Of a stretch of DNA of 64,000 nt, positions 53,724-63,113 are shown one piece after another. The stretch is taken from NCBI RefSeq assembly GCF_015461845.1, contig NZ_JACOPW010000004.1, positions 426,722-490,721 of the forward strand, written 5' to 3'. The stretch is from Pseudomonas mucoides (GTDB lineage Bacteria; Pseudomonadota; Gammaproteobacteria; Pseudomonadales; Pseudomonadaceae). The translations under genes were made by a program, and so were the position numbers. Each line of letters opens with the position of its first letter. Within the stretch, counting starts at the first letter, position 1. Under the pieces are notes generated by a model. That model had not been told where the DNA came from, searched no databases, and worked only from the letters and a program-made list of their open reading frames with translations.

Positions 53724-53819
53724 CCATCGCGAGCAGGCTCACTTCTACAGTTGATCTATGTCTGTCACAGAATTTGTTGACTACACAGATCAACTGTAGG
53801 AGTGAGCCTGCTCGCGAGG
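53724..53819. repeat. REPIN: inverted REP pair
   Basis: CATCGCGAGCAGGCTCACTT at 53725 faces GTGAGCCTGCTCGCGAG near 53803; the inner flanks TGTAG..CTACA-like sequences extend the pairing (ACAGTTGATC and GATCAACTGT). It lies between convergent genes, 12 bases from the rimI end. Confidence 0.9.
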
Positions 53820-53831
53820 CTCTAAAGAAGG

Positions 53832-54284
53832 TCAGTCGACCAGGGTGCAGGCCATGACCACGGCGTCTTCCCGACCACCAACAGCCGGGTAGTAATCCCG
53901 ACGCCGGCCAATCTCGTTAAACCCGTACCGCTCATATAAGCGAAACGCCGTGCGGTTGCTGTCGCGAACTTCCAGAAAACACTCCCGCGCCTCAGCCTTG
54001 TAGGCAATCGACATCAAATGCTCCAGCAGCGTCAAACCCAGGCCACGGCCCTGATTTTCCGGCTTGACGGTGATATTGAGCAGATGTGCCTCATCCAGAA
54101 TGATTTGCACCACGCCGTGGCCGACCTGCTGCTGCCCTTCGAACATCAGCCAGATCTGATACTTGCCCAGCCCGTCGAGAAAAATCCCGCGAGTCCAGGG
54201 ATGGCTGTATGCCGCGTATTCGATTTTCAGTACAGCGTCCAGGTCCGCCTCGGTCATCGGGCGGAACGATACAGCGTCACTCAT
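53832..54284 (-). CDS. rimI: ribosomal protein S18 alanine N-acetyltransferase
   Basis: A 150-residue GNAT acetyltransferase that acetylates the N-terminal alanine of ribosomal protein S18. The acetyl-CoA motif is VKPENQGRGLGLTLLEHLM (QGRGLG core) and FLEVRDSNRTAFRLYERYGF is the C-terminal family signature. It overlaps the upstream gene by eight bases; in E. coli rimI follows holD, and the same pairing applies here. Confidence 0.92.
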   Translation of the reverse strand: MSDAVSFRPMTEADLDAVLKIEYAAYSHPWTRGIFLDGLGKYQIWLMFEGQQQVGHGVVQIILDEAHLLNITVKPENQGRGLGLTLLEHLMSIAYKAEARECFLEVRDSNRTAFRLYERYGFNEIGRRRDYYPAVGGREDAVVMACTLVD

Positions 54285-55065
54285 TTGATTCTTTCCAGCG
54301 CGCCATCAGCCGACGCATGGCTTGCCAGACATCAGCCTTACGCTGTGGCTCTTCCATTAATAATTCCAGACCCGGCAGGGCCCAGACCGAGCCCAGGCCT
54401 TCGACCTGGAGTTCGCGGTTGAACGATTCGGCGTTGGCTTCACCGGCAAAACGCACCGCCGGCAGGCCGATCAGCCACACGCACACGCATGGCGCGTCTT
54501 CGATACGCGCCGAGAGAAAGCCTTGGACGAAGTCGCGCGCCGCTTCCGGGCCTTGATCCATGGTGCCGCGAGCCAGCAGCGGCCAGCGTACCGGTTCGCC
54601 GACGATCTGTGGGCTGTCCGGCAGACCGGCGGCGCGCAGCATGTCCTTGAGCAATAAATAGGCGGGATCGCGAGTCTGGAACGTTTCGCCTGTGGGTAAC
54701 TCCACCAGCAGCAGACAGCGACCGGCGCGCAACAATTGCAGGGCGAAGCGCGGTGGCGGCACCTGCACAACCTTGGCGACGACCGGAGCCGCCTCTTCTT
54801 CGACCTTGGCGTTGGTGCGCGTACTGGCCAATGAAGGACGCGGCACCTCGATCTTCACCCGTTCGGCCGGTTTGACCAGCGGTTCCACGGGCACATCAGC
54901 CACAGGCGCAGGCGCAACCGGAGCCATTGGCGCGACGACCAACGGCTCAGGCATCTCCAGCAACTCGGGGCGCGAAGGCGCGGCAAAGGGCAATTCGGTG
55001 CGCGGCAGCCAGTTGACCACCTGCATGGCGGTCAAATAAGCGCGGCGACGGGACTCGATAAGCAA
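54277..55065 (-). CDS. holD: DNA polymerase III psi subunit (cryptic pseudomonad HolD)
   Basis: A 262-residue protein corresponding by position and content to PA4679, which was identified biochemically as the hidden psi subunit of the Pseudomonas replicase (from memory). Residues 9-25 (AYLTAMQVVNWLPRTEL) resemble the N-terminal clamp-loader-binding peptide of E. coli psi (LGITQW). A Pro/Ala/Val-rich linker (40-100) joins it to a C-terminal domain (105-262), so it is about twice E. coli psi. Annotation pipelines may call it a TonB-like protein because of the proline-rich stretch. Start is TTG at 55065; ATG at 55026 would delete the psi-like motif. It overlaps rimI. Confidence 0.75.
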   Translation of the reverse strand: MLIESRRRAYLTAMQVVNWLPRTELPFAAPSRPELLEMPEPLVVAPMAPVAPAPVADVPVEPLVKPAERVKIEVPRPSLASTRTNAKVEEEAAPVVAKVVQVPPPRFALQLLRAGRCLLLVELPTGETFQTRDPAYLLLKDMLRAAGLPDSPQIVGEPVRWPLLARGTMDQGPEAARDFVQGFLSARIEDAPCVCVWLIGLPAVRFAGEANAESFNRELQVEGLGSVWALPGLELLMEEPQRKADVWQAMRRLMARWKESNE

Positions 55066-55233
55066 AGGTCGGCCACTTGTGGATAACTAATAGTGCGCTG
55101 ATTCTACCGCCCTTCGCTCAAGATCGCCCGCCCTCGATCGATAGAAAACCTACTGTCTGTCCCGAGAGTGAATCGACACGCCTGCGATGCAGTACAATCG
55201 TGGCTTTTAATCGTCAACCAGCCGGCCATTCCG

Positions 55234-56508
55234 ATGATCGAACCCAAGCGCGTCTTGCGCGCCCTCGCTGAACACTGGGCACTTCTGGAGCCACTGTGCG
55301 AGCACTTCGACCAAGGCACCTTGAGCCTCAACGAACTGCGTTCACAGTTGGCCGCCCAGCAACTCGACAGTACGCCGCAGGACATCACCAGCCTGCTGGA
55401 CGTGTGGATCCGCCTCGACATTCTGGTGCCCGTGGCGAAAAGCCCGAACCGGTTCGAGCTCAATGCGCAGATTCACGACTTCCTCGCTTACCTGCGCCGT
55501 GAGCACCGTCTAGGCCTGTGCCTGGAAATCGAAGCCTACCTGCGTCACCTCGAGCGCCTGGCCGGTTACATTCAGGACGCCTTTGACATTCGCGATGGCC
55601 ATGATCTGGCGCGCCAATTGCGCTTGCTCGATATGCGCGTACGCGACGTACTGAAAAAACTCGATAACGATGAACAAGCATTGGTGGCCGTCGCCGAACG
55701 GGCGAAAACCAGCGATCGGCAGATCCCGTTGCGTCAGCGTTACGCTGAAGTGCTGGCGACCTGGGACGAATACGTCGAACCGATGATCGAACTGGTGAAC
55801 GCCGACGGCGCCTTCGAACAAGGCGTACGCAAGGTCGAAACCGTACTGCTGAAGATGCTCAGCGAGCAGCAGCGTCTTGGCCATCTGGTCGATGACGACA
55901 TGCTGCTGCGTACCCACGCCCGTATCCTCGAAATGCAGACCAGCGCCCAATTGACCCTGCGTCATGCCCGCGAACTGCTGCTGCCGCTGCGTGAAGAAGC
56001 CCGTCGCCACAATGCCGTGACCCGTGGCGCCGCGTTGGCCTTGTCGGCCATTCGTCGCAAAGGCATCGATGCCGTCCCGCAAGCCGCGATGCCGATGTTC
56101 ACCCGCCCGCAAAGCACGTTCCTCGGCAGTGCGAGTCAGGTCGAAGCCTACGTGTATGCGCTGGCCCGTTTCGAACCGAAACCGGCGCGTTTCCCCAAAG
56201 CGCACAAGACCCAGAAAGGCGAAGCCCCGCGCGCGCCTCGTACCGTTCGCGAAATGCTCGAACGCTGTGAAGACGCCCTGCCGATGCCGGACCTGATGAC
56301 CTGGCTGCTGGAGCAGGAACCGGACGGCGCGACCGACGAATTGCTGTACTGGTTCTCGCGCCTGTCGCGGGAGAAACGCTTCAAACGTGAGCGTCTGGAA
56401 CGCCGCGAATACCACACTCATGAGCATCAGGTCAGCCTGCGCTCCTTCGCCCTGCTCTCGGCCGGCGACGCCGCCGAGGATTCTGCGAGCATCCCACATG
56501 CATCTTGA
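55234..56508 (+). CDS. mksF: condensin subunit MksF
   Basis: A 424-residue kleisin-type subunit of the MksBEF condensin, which compacts the chromosome. It is mostly helical, with a winged-helix-like N terminus (IEPKRVLRALAEHWALLEPL) and a long helical middle (residues 95-290), then a C-terminal segment after a basic linker (KPARFPKAHKTQKGE). The ATG at 55234 is the start of the family; the frame is open upstream without a ribosome-binding site. mksE overlaps its end by 11 bases. Corresponds to PA4684 (from memory). Confidence 0.88.
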   Translation: MIEPKRVLRALAEHWALLEPLCEHFDQGTLSLNELRSQLAAQQLDSTPQDITSLLDVWIRLDILVPVAKSPNRFELNAQIHDFLAYLRREHRLGLCLEIEAYLRHLERLAGYIQDAFDIRDGHDLARQLRLLDMRVRDVLKKLDNDEQALVAVAERAKTSDRQIPLRQRYAEVLATWDEYVEPMIELVNADGAFEQGVRKVETVLLKMLSEQQRLGHLVDDDMLLRTHARILEMQTSAQLTLRHARELLLPLREEARRHNAVTRGAALALSAIRRKGIDAVPQAAMPMFTRPQSTFLGSASQVEAYVYALARFEPKPARFPKAHKTQKGEAPRAPRTVREMLERCEDALPMPDLMTWLLEQEPDGATDELLYWFSRLSREKRFKRERLERREYHTHEHQVSLRSFALLSAGDAAEDSASIPHAS

Positions 56509-57199
56509 TCTAAACGAACTGTCCCAGCTGGCGCCGATCTTTCGCGAGCTGTTCAAGGGCTACCACGTCAGCCGCCGCGACCCGGAGCTGTACGCGCAAC
56601 TGTCGAACTTCCAGGACCAGTACCGCACGCTGTTCAAGGCCTTGGGGTTTGAGCTGGTGTGTGACACCCGTGGTTTCTACTACTTCGTGCCGGACCTTGC
56701 TGCTGCCGCGGTGAACAAAACCGCGCAACGACTGGCGCTGTTCACCTTCATCCTCGTCGAGCATCTGGCGGATCAGGGCCGCGACCCGGTCGCCGTACTC
56801 GACGGCGGCAGCCTCGGCCGCGATGAATTGCCGTCCTTGCTCGAAAAGTACCGCGACCTGTTTATCCAGGCCGAAGTACAGACCGTCGAAGAACTCGAAG
56901 AAAAAATCATGCGCCGCATGACCCAGCTCGGTTTCGCCGGCGAAGAAAACGGCATCTACCGTTTCCTGCCGCCGATGCACCGCTTCCTCGATGTCTGCCT
57001 GTCGGTCCAGCAAGACCGTGATCTGGCGGCCAGCCTGCACAGCGTGTTGCCATTGCCGGTCCCCGTGCTGATCGATGACGACAGCGATGAAAAATTGCTG
57101 GAAACCGACGATCCGCTGGACCTCAGTGACTTCGAAGAAGAAAGCGAAGAAGACGCCATGGCCCGCGCCATTGCCGAAGAACAGGAGACCGACGCATGA
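56498..57199 (+). CDS. mksE: condensin subunit MksE
   Basis: A 233-residue small accessory (kite-type) subunit. It starts MHLDLNELSQLAPIFRELFK and has two winged-helix-like halves, with FYYFVPDLAAAAVNKTAQRL around residue 60 and GIYRFLPPMHRFLDVCLSV near 150. A very acidic tail (EEESEEDAMARAIAEEQETDA) ends the protein. Its stop overlaps the mksB start (ATGA). It bridges MksF and the MksB heads. Confidence 0.88.
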   Translation: MHLDLNELSQLAPIFRELFKGYHVSRRDPELYAQLSNFQDQYRTLFKALGFELVCDTRGFYYFVPDLAAAAVNKTAQRLALFTFILVEHLADQGRDPVAVLDGGSLGRDELPSLLEKYRDLFIQAEVQTVEELEEKIMRRMTQLGFAGEENGIYRFLPPMHRFLDVCLSVQQDRDLAASLHSVLPLPVPVLIDDDSDEKLLETDDPLDLSDFEEESEEDAMARAIAEEQETDA

Positions 57200-60036
57200 G
57201 CAAGGAACGCTACGGCATTCGCCGTTTTGCCCTTTTGAACACCGCCGGTTACAGCCTCGGTCTGTTTCCGCTGGAAGAGCCGCTGTCGGTCTACGGCGCG
57301 AACAACCTCGGTAAATCCGCCTCGATCAACGCCTTGCAGTTCCCGATCCTGGCGCGCATGTCGGACATGAGTTTCGGCAAGTACAGCCTGGAACAATCCC
57401 GACGCTTCTACTTCGCCTCGGACACCAGTTACATCCTGGTTGAAGTGTCGCTGCCCCACGGCCCGCACGTGATCGGCGTGGTCGGTCGCGGCCCGGGCGG
57501 TGGTTTCGGTCACCAGTTCTTTGCCTATGCCGGCAAGCTGGATCTGGCGCATTACCAGAAGAACGACACCTGCCTGCGCCAGAAAGAACTGTTCACCAAC
57601 CTTGAACGCGAAGGCCTCAAAGCCTACGAGTTGAAGCCTGATGAGCTGCGTCGTTTGCTGGTCGGCGGTCACACCTCGATCCCGCTGGACCTGACGCTGA
57701 TCCCGCTGCGTTCCACCAGCGAGCAGAGCCTGAAGACCTTCCGCGCACTGTTCATCAACCTGCTGCACATGCGCGAAATCACCGCGGCCAAGCTCAAGCA
57801 ACTGTTCCTCGATGCGTTTGAGCACAGCCTGCGTTCCGGCAGCGTCGACTACATCGCCGCGTGCGAAGAAGCGTTCCGCGATGTACGGCGCATGGAGCAG
57901 GATTACAACTCGCTGGTCACTGCCGGCCCGCTGGTTGAAGCACTGGCCGCCGGCGTGGCCCAGCGCAATATCCTGCGCGGCAAATTGCACCGCATCTCGC
58001 CGCTGCTCGATTCCCTGCTTGGCACCTGGTCGGACTACGCCAGTGCGCGCAAGGAAGAACTGACGATTCAGGCCGAGCATTACCGCAACGAGCAGGACGC
58101 GCTGCAAAACGATCAGCGTGGCGGCACACAAGAACTGATGCGCCTGGAGCGGGAAATCACCGGCATCCAGCGCTGGCTCGGCGAGTTGTCGGTGCTCAAG
58201 CATCGCTTCGCGTTGGTCGATGACGTCAAAGTGCTGGAGCAACAACTGCTGGCGGCCAAGGACGCGCACGATGAACTGGCGGGTGCGCTGGCACAGTCGC
58301 GGCAGTTCTCTGCCGAAGATCTGGAAGAGCGTCTGCGTGACCTGGAAAAACGCCTGAAGTCGGTCAAGCAGCAACTCGATCACGCCGACAACAACAGCTA
58401 CGCCCGCCTGCGCGAAGAGTTCTCGCAACAGGACGTCGAGCGCCTGATGCGTCTGTTCAACAGCGCCTTGTTCAGCCTGCCGCTGGGCGAACACGGCATC
58501 ACGCTGGACGAGGACGGTCAGTGGGTCAAATCCATGGAATTGATCCTCGACGGTTTCAAAGGCGAGCGCTTCGAAGTGCCGGGCCTGTCCATCGACATCT
58601 CGCACATCGAGCCGCCCGCGCTGCAAGCATTGGCTGACCGCGCCGCGTTGCGCGATCAGAAAGAGCGCCTGGACAAAGAACTCAAGCAACTCAAGACCCA
58701 ACAAGCCGTGGCCGCCGACCGCGCCGCGAGCAAGACTCAGACCGAAGCGCTGTACCAGCAAGTGCTGGATGCGCAGAAAGCCCTGGAAGATTTCCGTCGC
58801 GCGCAAACCCTGAGCGCTGAGGAAGGCGACAAGCTTGAGCAACTGGCACAGATGGAAGCGGCGCAGGACGAATTGAAGCGTTCCAGCGATGCCTTCACCG
58901 AACGCGTCCAGCAACTGTCGGCCAAGCTGCAACTGGTCGGCCGTCAGATCGGCGACATGGAAGCCAAGCAACGCACCCTCGACGACGCCCTGCGCCGCCG
59001 TCAGCTGTTGCCGGCAGACCTGCCGTTCGGCACACCGTTCATGGACCCGATCGACGATTCCATGGACAACCTGCTGCCGCTGCTCAATGACTACCAAGAC
59101 AGCTGGCAGGGTTTGCTGCGCAGCGACGGTCAGATCGAGGCGCTGTACGCGCAGGTCCGCCTCAAGGGTGTGGCCAAGTTCGACAGCGAAGACGATATGG
59201 AGCGTCGCCTGCAGCTGCTGATCAACGCGTACGCGCACCGCACCGACGAAGCCCTGACGCTGGGCAAGGCACGCCGGGCGGCGGTCACGGACATCGCCCG
59301 GACCCTGCGCAACATTCGTAGCGACTACGACAGTCTCGAGCATCAATTGGCGTTGTTCAACCGCGAGATCAACAAGCGTCAGGTGTCCAACCTGCAAAGC
59401 TTCCGCATCGTGCTCGCGCCGAACAAGGAAGCGCTCAAGCACATCGACCAGATCATCCACAGCGCCGGCCAATACGAAGAAGGCGAAACCCTCTCCGTGT
59501 TCGACCTGAGCCAAAGTGCCGATCAGGACAACAAGAACGAAGAAGCCAAGGAATACCTGGCGCGGCTGGTGGCCGCCAACCACAACCAGCTGGGCCTCAA
59601 GGACTTGTTCGAACTGGCGTTCGAGATCACCAAGGTCAACGGTCAGCCAGTCATCCACACCGACATCGACGGCGCCGCGTCCAACGGCACCACAATGACC
59701 ATCAAGGCGCTGACCAACATGTACCTGTTGCTGCACTTGATGGACCGCGACCAGGCCGGTCGCGTGCGCCTGCCGTACTACCTCGACGAGGCGGCGGACA
59801 TCGATGAGAAGAACCAGGCAGCGTTGCTGGAAACCAGCCTGCAACTGGGCTTCGTGCCGATCCTGGCGAGTGTGAAGCCGCAGGTTTGCGCCAGTGTCGC
59901 GATTGACCTGGAAGGTGGCAGCGGGCCGAACGGGATCTACATCGATGAGGCCGACTGGAAGTACATTCGCCGTCATGACGAGGTGAAGGCGAGCGTTGTG
60001 GCGCAGGCGGATGAACCGGAGCTGGATGCGGTTTGA
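57196..60036 (+). CDS. mksB: SMC-like condensin ATPase MksB
   Basis: A 946-residue SMC-like ATPase. The N-terminal Walker A is GANNLGKSA (residues 34-42); long coiled coils occupy about residues 290-400 and 480-600; the C-terminal Walker B is LPYYLDEAAD near 858-867. It forms the V-shaped motor of MksBEF. The operon ends here in a strong terminator, and no mksG/jetD (TOPRIM nuclease) gene adjoins it on either side. Confidence 0.92.
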   Translation: MSKERYGIRRFALLNTAGYSLGLFPLEEPLSVYGANNLGKSASINALQFPILARMSDMSFGKYSLEQSRRFYFASDTSYILVEVSLPHGPHVIGVVGRGPGGGFGHQFFAYAGKLDLAHYQKNDTCLRQKELFTNLEREGLKAYELKPDELRRLLVGGHTSIPLDLTLIPLRSTSEQSLKTFRALFINLLHMREITAAKLKQLFLDAFEHSLRSGSVDYIAACEEAFRDVRRMEQDYNSLVTAGPLVEALAAGVAQRNILRGKLHRISPLLDSLLGTWSDYASARKEELTIQAEHYRNEQDALQNDQRGGTQELMRLEREITGIQRWLGELSVLKHRFALVDDVKVLEQQLLAAKDAHDELAGALAQSRQFSAEDLEERLRDLEKRLKSVKQQLDHADNNSYARLREEFSQQDVERLMRLFNSALFSLPLGEHGITLDEDGQWVKSMELILDGFKGERFEVPGLSIDISHIEPPALQALADRAALRDQKERLDKELKQLKTQQAVAADRAASKTQTEALYQQVLDAQKALEDFRRAQTLSAEEGDKLEQLAQMEAAQDELKRSSDAFTERVQQLSAKLQLVGRQIGDMEAKQRTLDDALRRRQLLPADLPFGTPFMDPIDDSMDNLLPLLNDYQDSWQGLLRSDGQIEALYAQVRLKGVAKFDSEDDMERRLQLLINAYAHRTDEALTLGKARRAAVTDIARTLRNIRSDYDSLEHQLALFNREINKRQVSNLQSFRIVLAPNKEALKHIDQIIHSAGQYEEGETLSVFDLSQSADQDNKNEEAKEYLARLVAANHNQLGLKDLFELAFEITKVNGQPVIHTDIDGAASNGTTMTIKALTNMYLLLHLMDRDQAGRVRLPYYLDEAADIDEKNQAALLETSLQLGFVPILASVKPQVCASVAIDLEGGSGPNGIYIDEADWKYIRRHDEVKASVVAQADEPELDAV

Positions 60037-60053
60037 GTTAATCCGTTAGATAT

Positions 60054-60089
60054 GAAAAGGCCGCGATCCAATGGATCGCGGCCTTTTTT
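60054..60089 (+). terminator. rho-independent terminator of mksFEB
   Basis: The stem AGGCCGCGATCCA/TGGATCGCGGCCT is followed by six T residues, 20 bases after the mksB stop. Confidence 0.92.
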
Positions 60090-60097
60090 GTGGGCCT

Positions 60098-60170
60098 CAT
60101 CGCGAGCAGGCTCACTCCTACATTAGATCTGTGTAAACACAATTCAATGTGGGCGAGCTTGCTCGCGATG
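60098..60170. repeat. REPIN: inverted REP pair
   Basis: CATCGCGAGCAGGCTCACTC at 60098 faces GGCGAGCTTGCTCGCGATG ending at 60170. It lies directly after the mksB terminator and 24 bases before the end of the MCE-protein gene. Confidence 0.9.
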
Positions 60171-60193
60171 GCGGCATCACAGGCACCAATAAA

Positions 60194-62497
60194 CTATTTG
60201 CCGATTGCGATTTTCGGCGCCCAGGTCAGCCATTCATCTTCAAACTTGTCGAACAGCGGGAAGGTTTGCTCAGCTCGCGCCGGGCTGCCCATGCGATCGC
60301 CGTCCGGGGTGGCGAAGGCGATACCGCCCTGAATCAGTGTCTCCAGCGATTCAGTGCGCACCGTTGCGCCTTTGAACAAGCCGTAGTCAAAACCAAAACC
60401 ACTGCTGTTCCAGAAACGCGTGCCGCTGCGCACCAGCGGTGCGTATTTCGGTTCGATCAGAATGTGCACCAGCACACGATCCGCTGTCTGGCCAAGTTCA
60501 TATCCAGTGACCTTGCCCACGGTGATTTCGCGATACGTCACCGGCACACCGGTTTTCAGCGAACCACGGCGCGCGGCGCTCAGGACCAGACTCAAACCGG
60601 CTTCCTGCTTGGCCGTCTCTGGCGGATTGGCCAACGCGACGAAGTTCTTCTGTGGGCCGAGGTTCTTCGGAGCAGGTTGCACTTCGATGTATTGACCGGT
60701 CACCAGCGTTTCCAGATTGCGGGTCTTGATCAGCCCCAACTCAGGCTTGACCACCCAGAACTGAGTGCCCACCCGGGCAATGCGCTCCGGCACTTCGGTG
60801 ATTCGTGCGGTGAGCATCACCGATTGCAGGTCATCGGTGAGGTCAACGTCTTCGATCTTGCCGACGTCCAGCCCTTTGAATCTCACCGGTGTGCCGTTAC
60901 GCAGGCCATCGGCGCGTTCGACCTTGATAGTGACCACGGTGCCTTTCTGATTGGCTTCGTCATGGTTGGCGAACAGACGGAAACGCGGGATCTTCTTTTG
61001 CAGCGGGGCTTTGGCTTCCGGGGTCTCAAAGGCGATACCACCGGCCATCAGGCTTTGCAGCGATTCACTTTTGACCTGGATTCCGCCGGTCAGTCCACCC
61101 GTGAGTGTGATACCGCTGGCATTCCAGAAGCGCGTCGAGGCGTTGACCAGACCTTCGTATTCCTTCTCGATGTGAACGCCGATCACCAGTTGTTTCTTGG
61201 TCTTGGAGAACTGATAGCTCTGCACCGAACCGACTTTGACCTGCTTATAGAGGATCGGGCTGCCAACTTCCAGGGACCCGAGGTTTTCGGTGAACAACAC
61301 CAGGTGCAGGCCCGGCGAACGCAGGTCCAGCGGTGGCGCCTTGGGCCGTGCCACGAACTCGCGTTGCGGTGGGGAGCCTTTATCGCCAGGGCGCACGGCG
61401 ATGTAGTTACCTTTGACCAGCGCTTCCAGGCCGGTGATGCCCGCGAGGGAAATCGACGGTTTGACCACCCAGAATTGAGTACCGCTGACCAGGTAATCTT
61501 CGGCCAATGGATCGAGGGTCAATTCGGCGGTGGCACCGGACAGGTCCGGATCGATCTTCAGCGCTTTCAGGTTGCCGACCTGGATGCCTTTGTACATGAC
61601 CGGCGTGCGGCCAGCCTGCAATCCTTCGAAATCGGTGAGTTTGACCTTGACCCGAATACCGGCGGCAGCAGCGTCGAAGTCTTCGTAGAGACGGAACGGC
61701 AGGCTCGGATCGGTGGGTGGGCTGTCCTTGCGATTCTCCGGCGTGGCGAACGCGATCCCCCCGGCGACGATGCTGGCAAGCGACTCACTGCGAATTTTCA
61801 CACCCGACAGGTTGGCGTCGATGCTGATGCCGCTGGCGTTCCAGAAACGCGTGTGTTTGCGCACCAGATTGGCGTAGGTGGGCTCGATGAACACTTTGAG
61901 CTCGACCGTACTCTGGTCTTCCGAGAGCACATAACTTTTGATCTGGCCGACTTTGATCTGCTTGTAGAACACAGGACTGCCACGGTTCAGTGAGCCGAGG
62001 CGATCAGCCTTGATGGTCAGGTGCAATCCCGGTTTGGCGTCGGACAGGGGCGGCTCTTCAGCCAGCGCCTTGAATTTGCGAGTGGGCTCGCCTTCACCGG
62101 GACTGATCGCCACGTAATTGCCCGACACCAAGGTTTCCAGACCGGTGATACCGGCCAGCGTCACGCTCGGTTTGACCAGCCAGAAGCGCGTGCTGGTCCT
62201 GAGGTATTGCTCGACATCTTTGTTCATCTCGATGGTCGCGATCACGCCTTTGGAAGCGCCTTCGTCATCGAGTTTCAGGGCTTTAACCTTACCGACGGAC
62301 ATGCCTTTATAGACGACTTCCGTCTTGTTGGCCTGGATGCCCTCGCCGCTTTCGAAGCGCACCTGAACCTCGATACCGGTCTCGTTATAGGCACGCCAGC
62401 CGAGCCAGCCGCCGATGATCAAAGCGATCAGAGGCAGAATCCAGATGGCTGACCAGTTCGAGGCCGGTCGGGTTTTCGCTGTAGGCAAATCAGTCAT
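60194..62497 (-). CDS. PqiB/LetB-like MCE protein with six MCE domains
   Basis: A 767-residue inner-membrane-anchored periplasmic protein (anchor at about residues 15-34, WSAIWILPLIALIIGGWLGW). Six MCE (MlaD) domains can be counted from repeated starts: GIEVQVRFESGEG, GLHLTIKADRLG, GIRVKVKLTDFEG, GLHLVLFTENLG, GTVVTIKVERADG and GLSLVLSAARRG. MCE proteins form hexameric tunnels that carry lipids across the periplasm. E. coli PqiB has three domains and LetB seven. It overlaps the PqiA/LetA-like gene upstream by eight bases, so the three genes form one operon. Confidence 0.92.
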   Translation of the reverse strand: MTDLPTAKTRPASNWSAIWILPLIALIIGGWLGWRAYNETGIEVQVRFESGEGIQANKTEVVYKGMSVGKVKALKLDDEGASKGVIATIEMNKDVEQYLRTSTRFWLVKPSVTLAGITGLETLVSGNYVAISPGEGEPTRKFKALAEEPPLSDAKPGLHLTIKADRLGSLNRGSPVFYKQIKVGQIKSYVLSEDQSTVELKVFIEPTYANLVRKHTRFWNASGISIDANLSGVKIRSESLASIVAGGIAFATPENRKDSPPTDPSLPFRLYEDFDAAAAGIRVKVKLTDFEGLQAGRTPVMYKGIQVGNLKALKIDPDLSGATAELTLDPLAEDYLVSGTQFWVVKPSISLAGITGLEALVKGNYIAVRPGDKGSPPQREFVARPKAPPLDLRSPGLHLVLFTENLGSLEVGSPILYKQVKVGSVQSYQFSKTKKQLVIGVHIEKEYEGLVNASTRFWNASGITLTGGLTGGIQVKSESLQSLMAGGIAFETPEAKAPLQKKIPRFRLFANHDEANQKGTVVTIKVERADGLRNGTPVRFKGLDVGKIEDVDLTDDLQSVMLTARITEVPERIARVGTQFWVVKPELGLIKTRNLETLVTGQYIEVQPAPKNLGPQKNFVALANPPETAKQEAGLSLVLSAARRGSLKTGVPVTYREITVGKVTGYELGQTADRVLVHILIEPKYAPLVRSGTRFWNSSGFGFDYGLFKGATVRTESLETLIQGGIAFATPDGDRMGSPARAEQTFPLFDKFEDEWLTWAPKIAIGK

Positions 62498-63113
62498 GGT
62501 CGTCGTCCGACTCCGTGTTATCCCAAATCAGTCGGGGATCGAAAGAAACTGCAGCAAGCATCGTCAAAATCACCACACTGGCGAAGGCGATAGCGCCAAG
62601 ATTGGCTTCGATGCTGGCAAGCCGTCCGAAATTCACGACCGCCACCAGGATGGCGATCACAAAGATGTCCAGCATTGACCAGCGGCCGATGAACTCGATA
62701 AAGCGGTACATCCAGATTCGTTGGCGAGCCGAGAGTGGCTGGCGGCGCTGTATGGAAAACAACAGCAACCCGATGCCTACCAGTTTGAACGTCGGCACCA
62801 GAATACTGGCAATGAACACAACTGCCGCGATGGGAAACATGCCGTAATGAACCAGGTCAATCACGCCGGACATGATGGTGCTGGGGGCGCCCTTGCCGAG
62901 TGAGTTGATGGTCATGATCGGCAGCACGTTGGCCGGAATGTAGAGAATGGCCGCAGTTACCAGCAGCGCCCAGGTACGCACCAGGCTGTTTGGGCGACGG
63001 GCATGAACCAGCGCACCACAACGAGTGCAGACTTGCTCGTCGGTGTCAGCTTCCTGCTTGTTCAACTCATGGCATTCCGCACAAATCAGAATGCCTGCAT
63101 CAATCGCCCGCAT
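62490..63113 (-). CDS. PqiA/LetA-like membrane protein (second half)
   Basis: A 207-residue inner-membrane protein: an N-terminal zinc-ribbon-like segment (CAECHELN..CTRCGALVHARR) and four spans (for example ALLVTAAILYIPANVLPIMT). It corresponds to one half of E. coli PqiA/LetA. In those proteins two such halves are fused; here they are separate genes that overlap. ATG at 63113 is preferred since the ATG at 63119 is too close to AGGAGAGG; either is possible. It probably supplies lipid to the MCE tunnel encoded next. Confidence 0.88.
   Translation of the reverse strand: MRAIDAGILICAECHELNKQEADTDEQVCTRCGALVHARRPNSLVRTWALLVTAAILYIPANVLPIMTINSLGKGAPSTIMSGVIDLVHYGMFPIAAVVFIASILVPTFKLVGIGLLLFSIQRRQPLSARQRIWMYRFIEFIGRWSMLDIFVIAILVAVVNFGRLASIEANLGAIAFASVVILTMLAAVSFDPRLIWDNTESDDDHD

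Noticed and set aside
56956..59976. A 1006-codon open frame on the minus strand opposite mksE and mksB
   Set aside because: Although very long, it is the shadow of mksB, which has Walker motifs and coiled coils. The antisense product is Gln/Val/Leu-rich low-complexity sequence.
55234..60036. Wadjet (JetABCD) anti-plasmid defence system
   Set aside because: The three condensin genes match, but there is no jetD nuclease gene next to them; without it the defence assignment is not justified.
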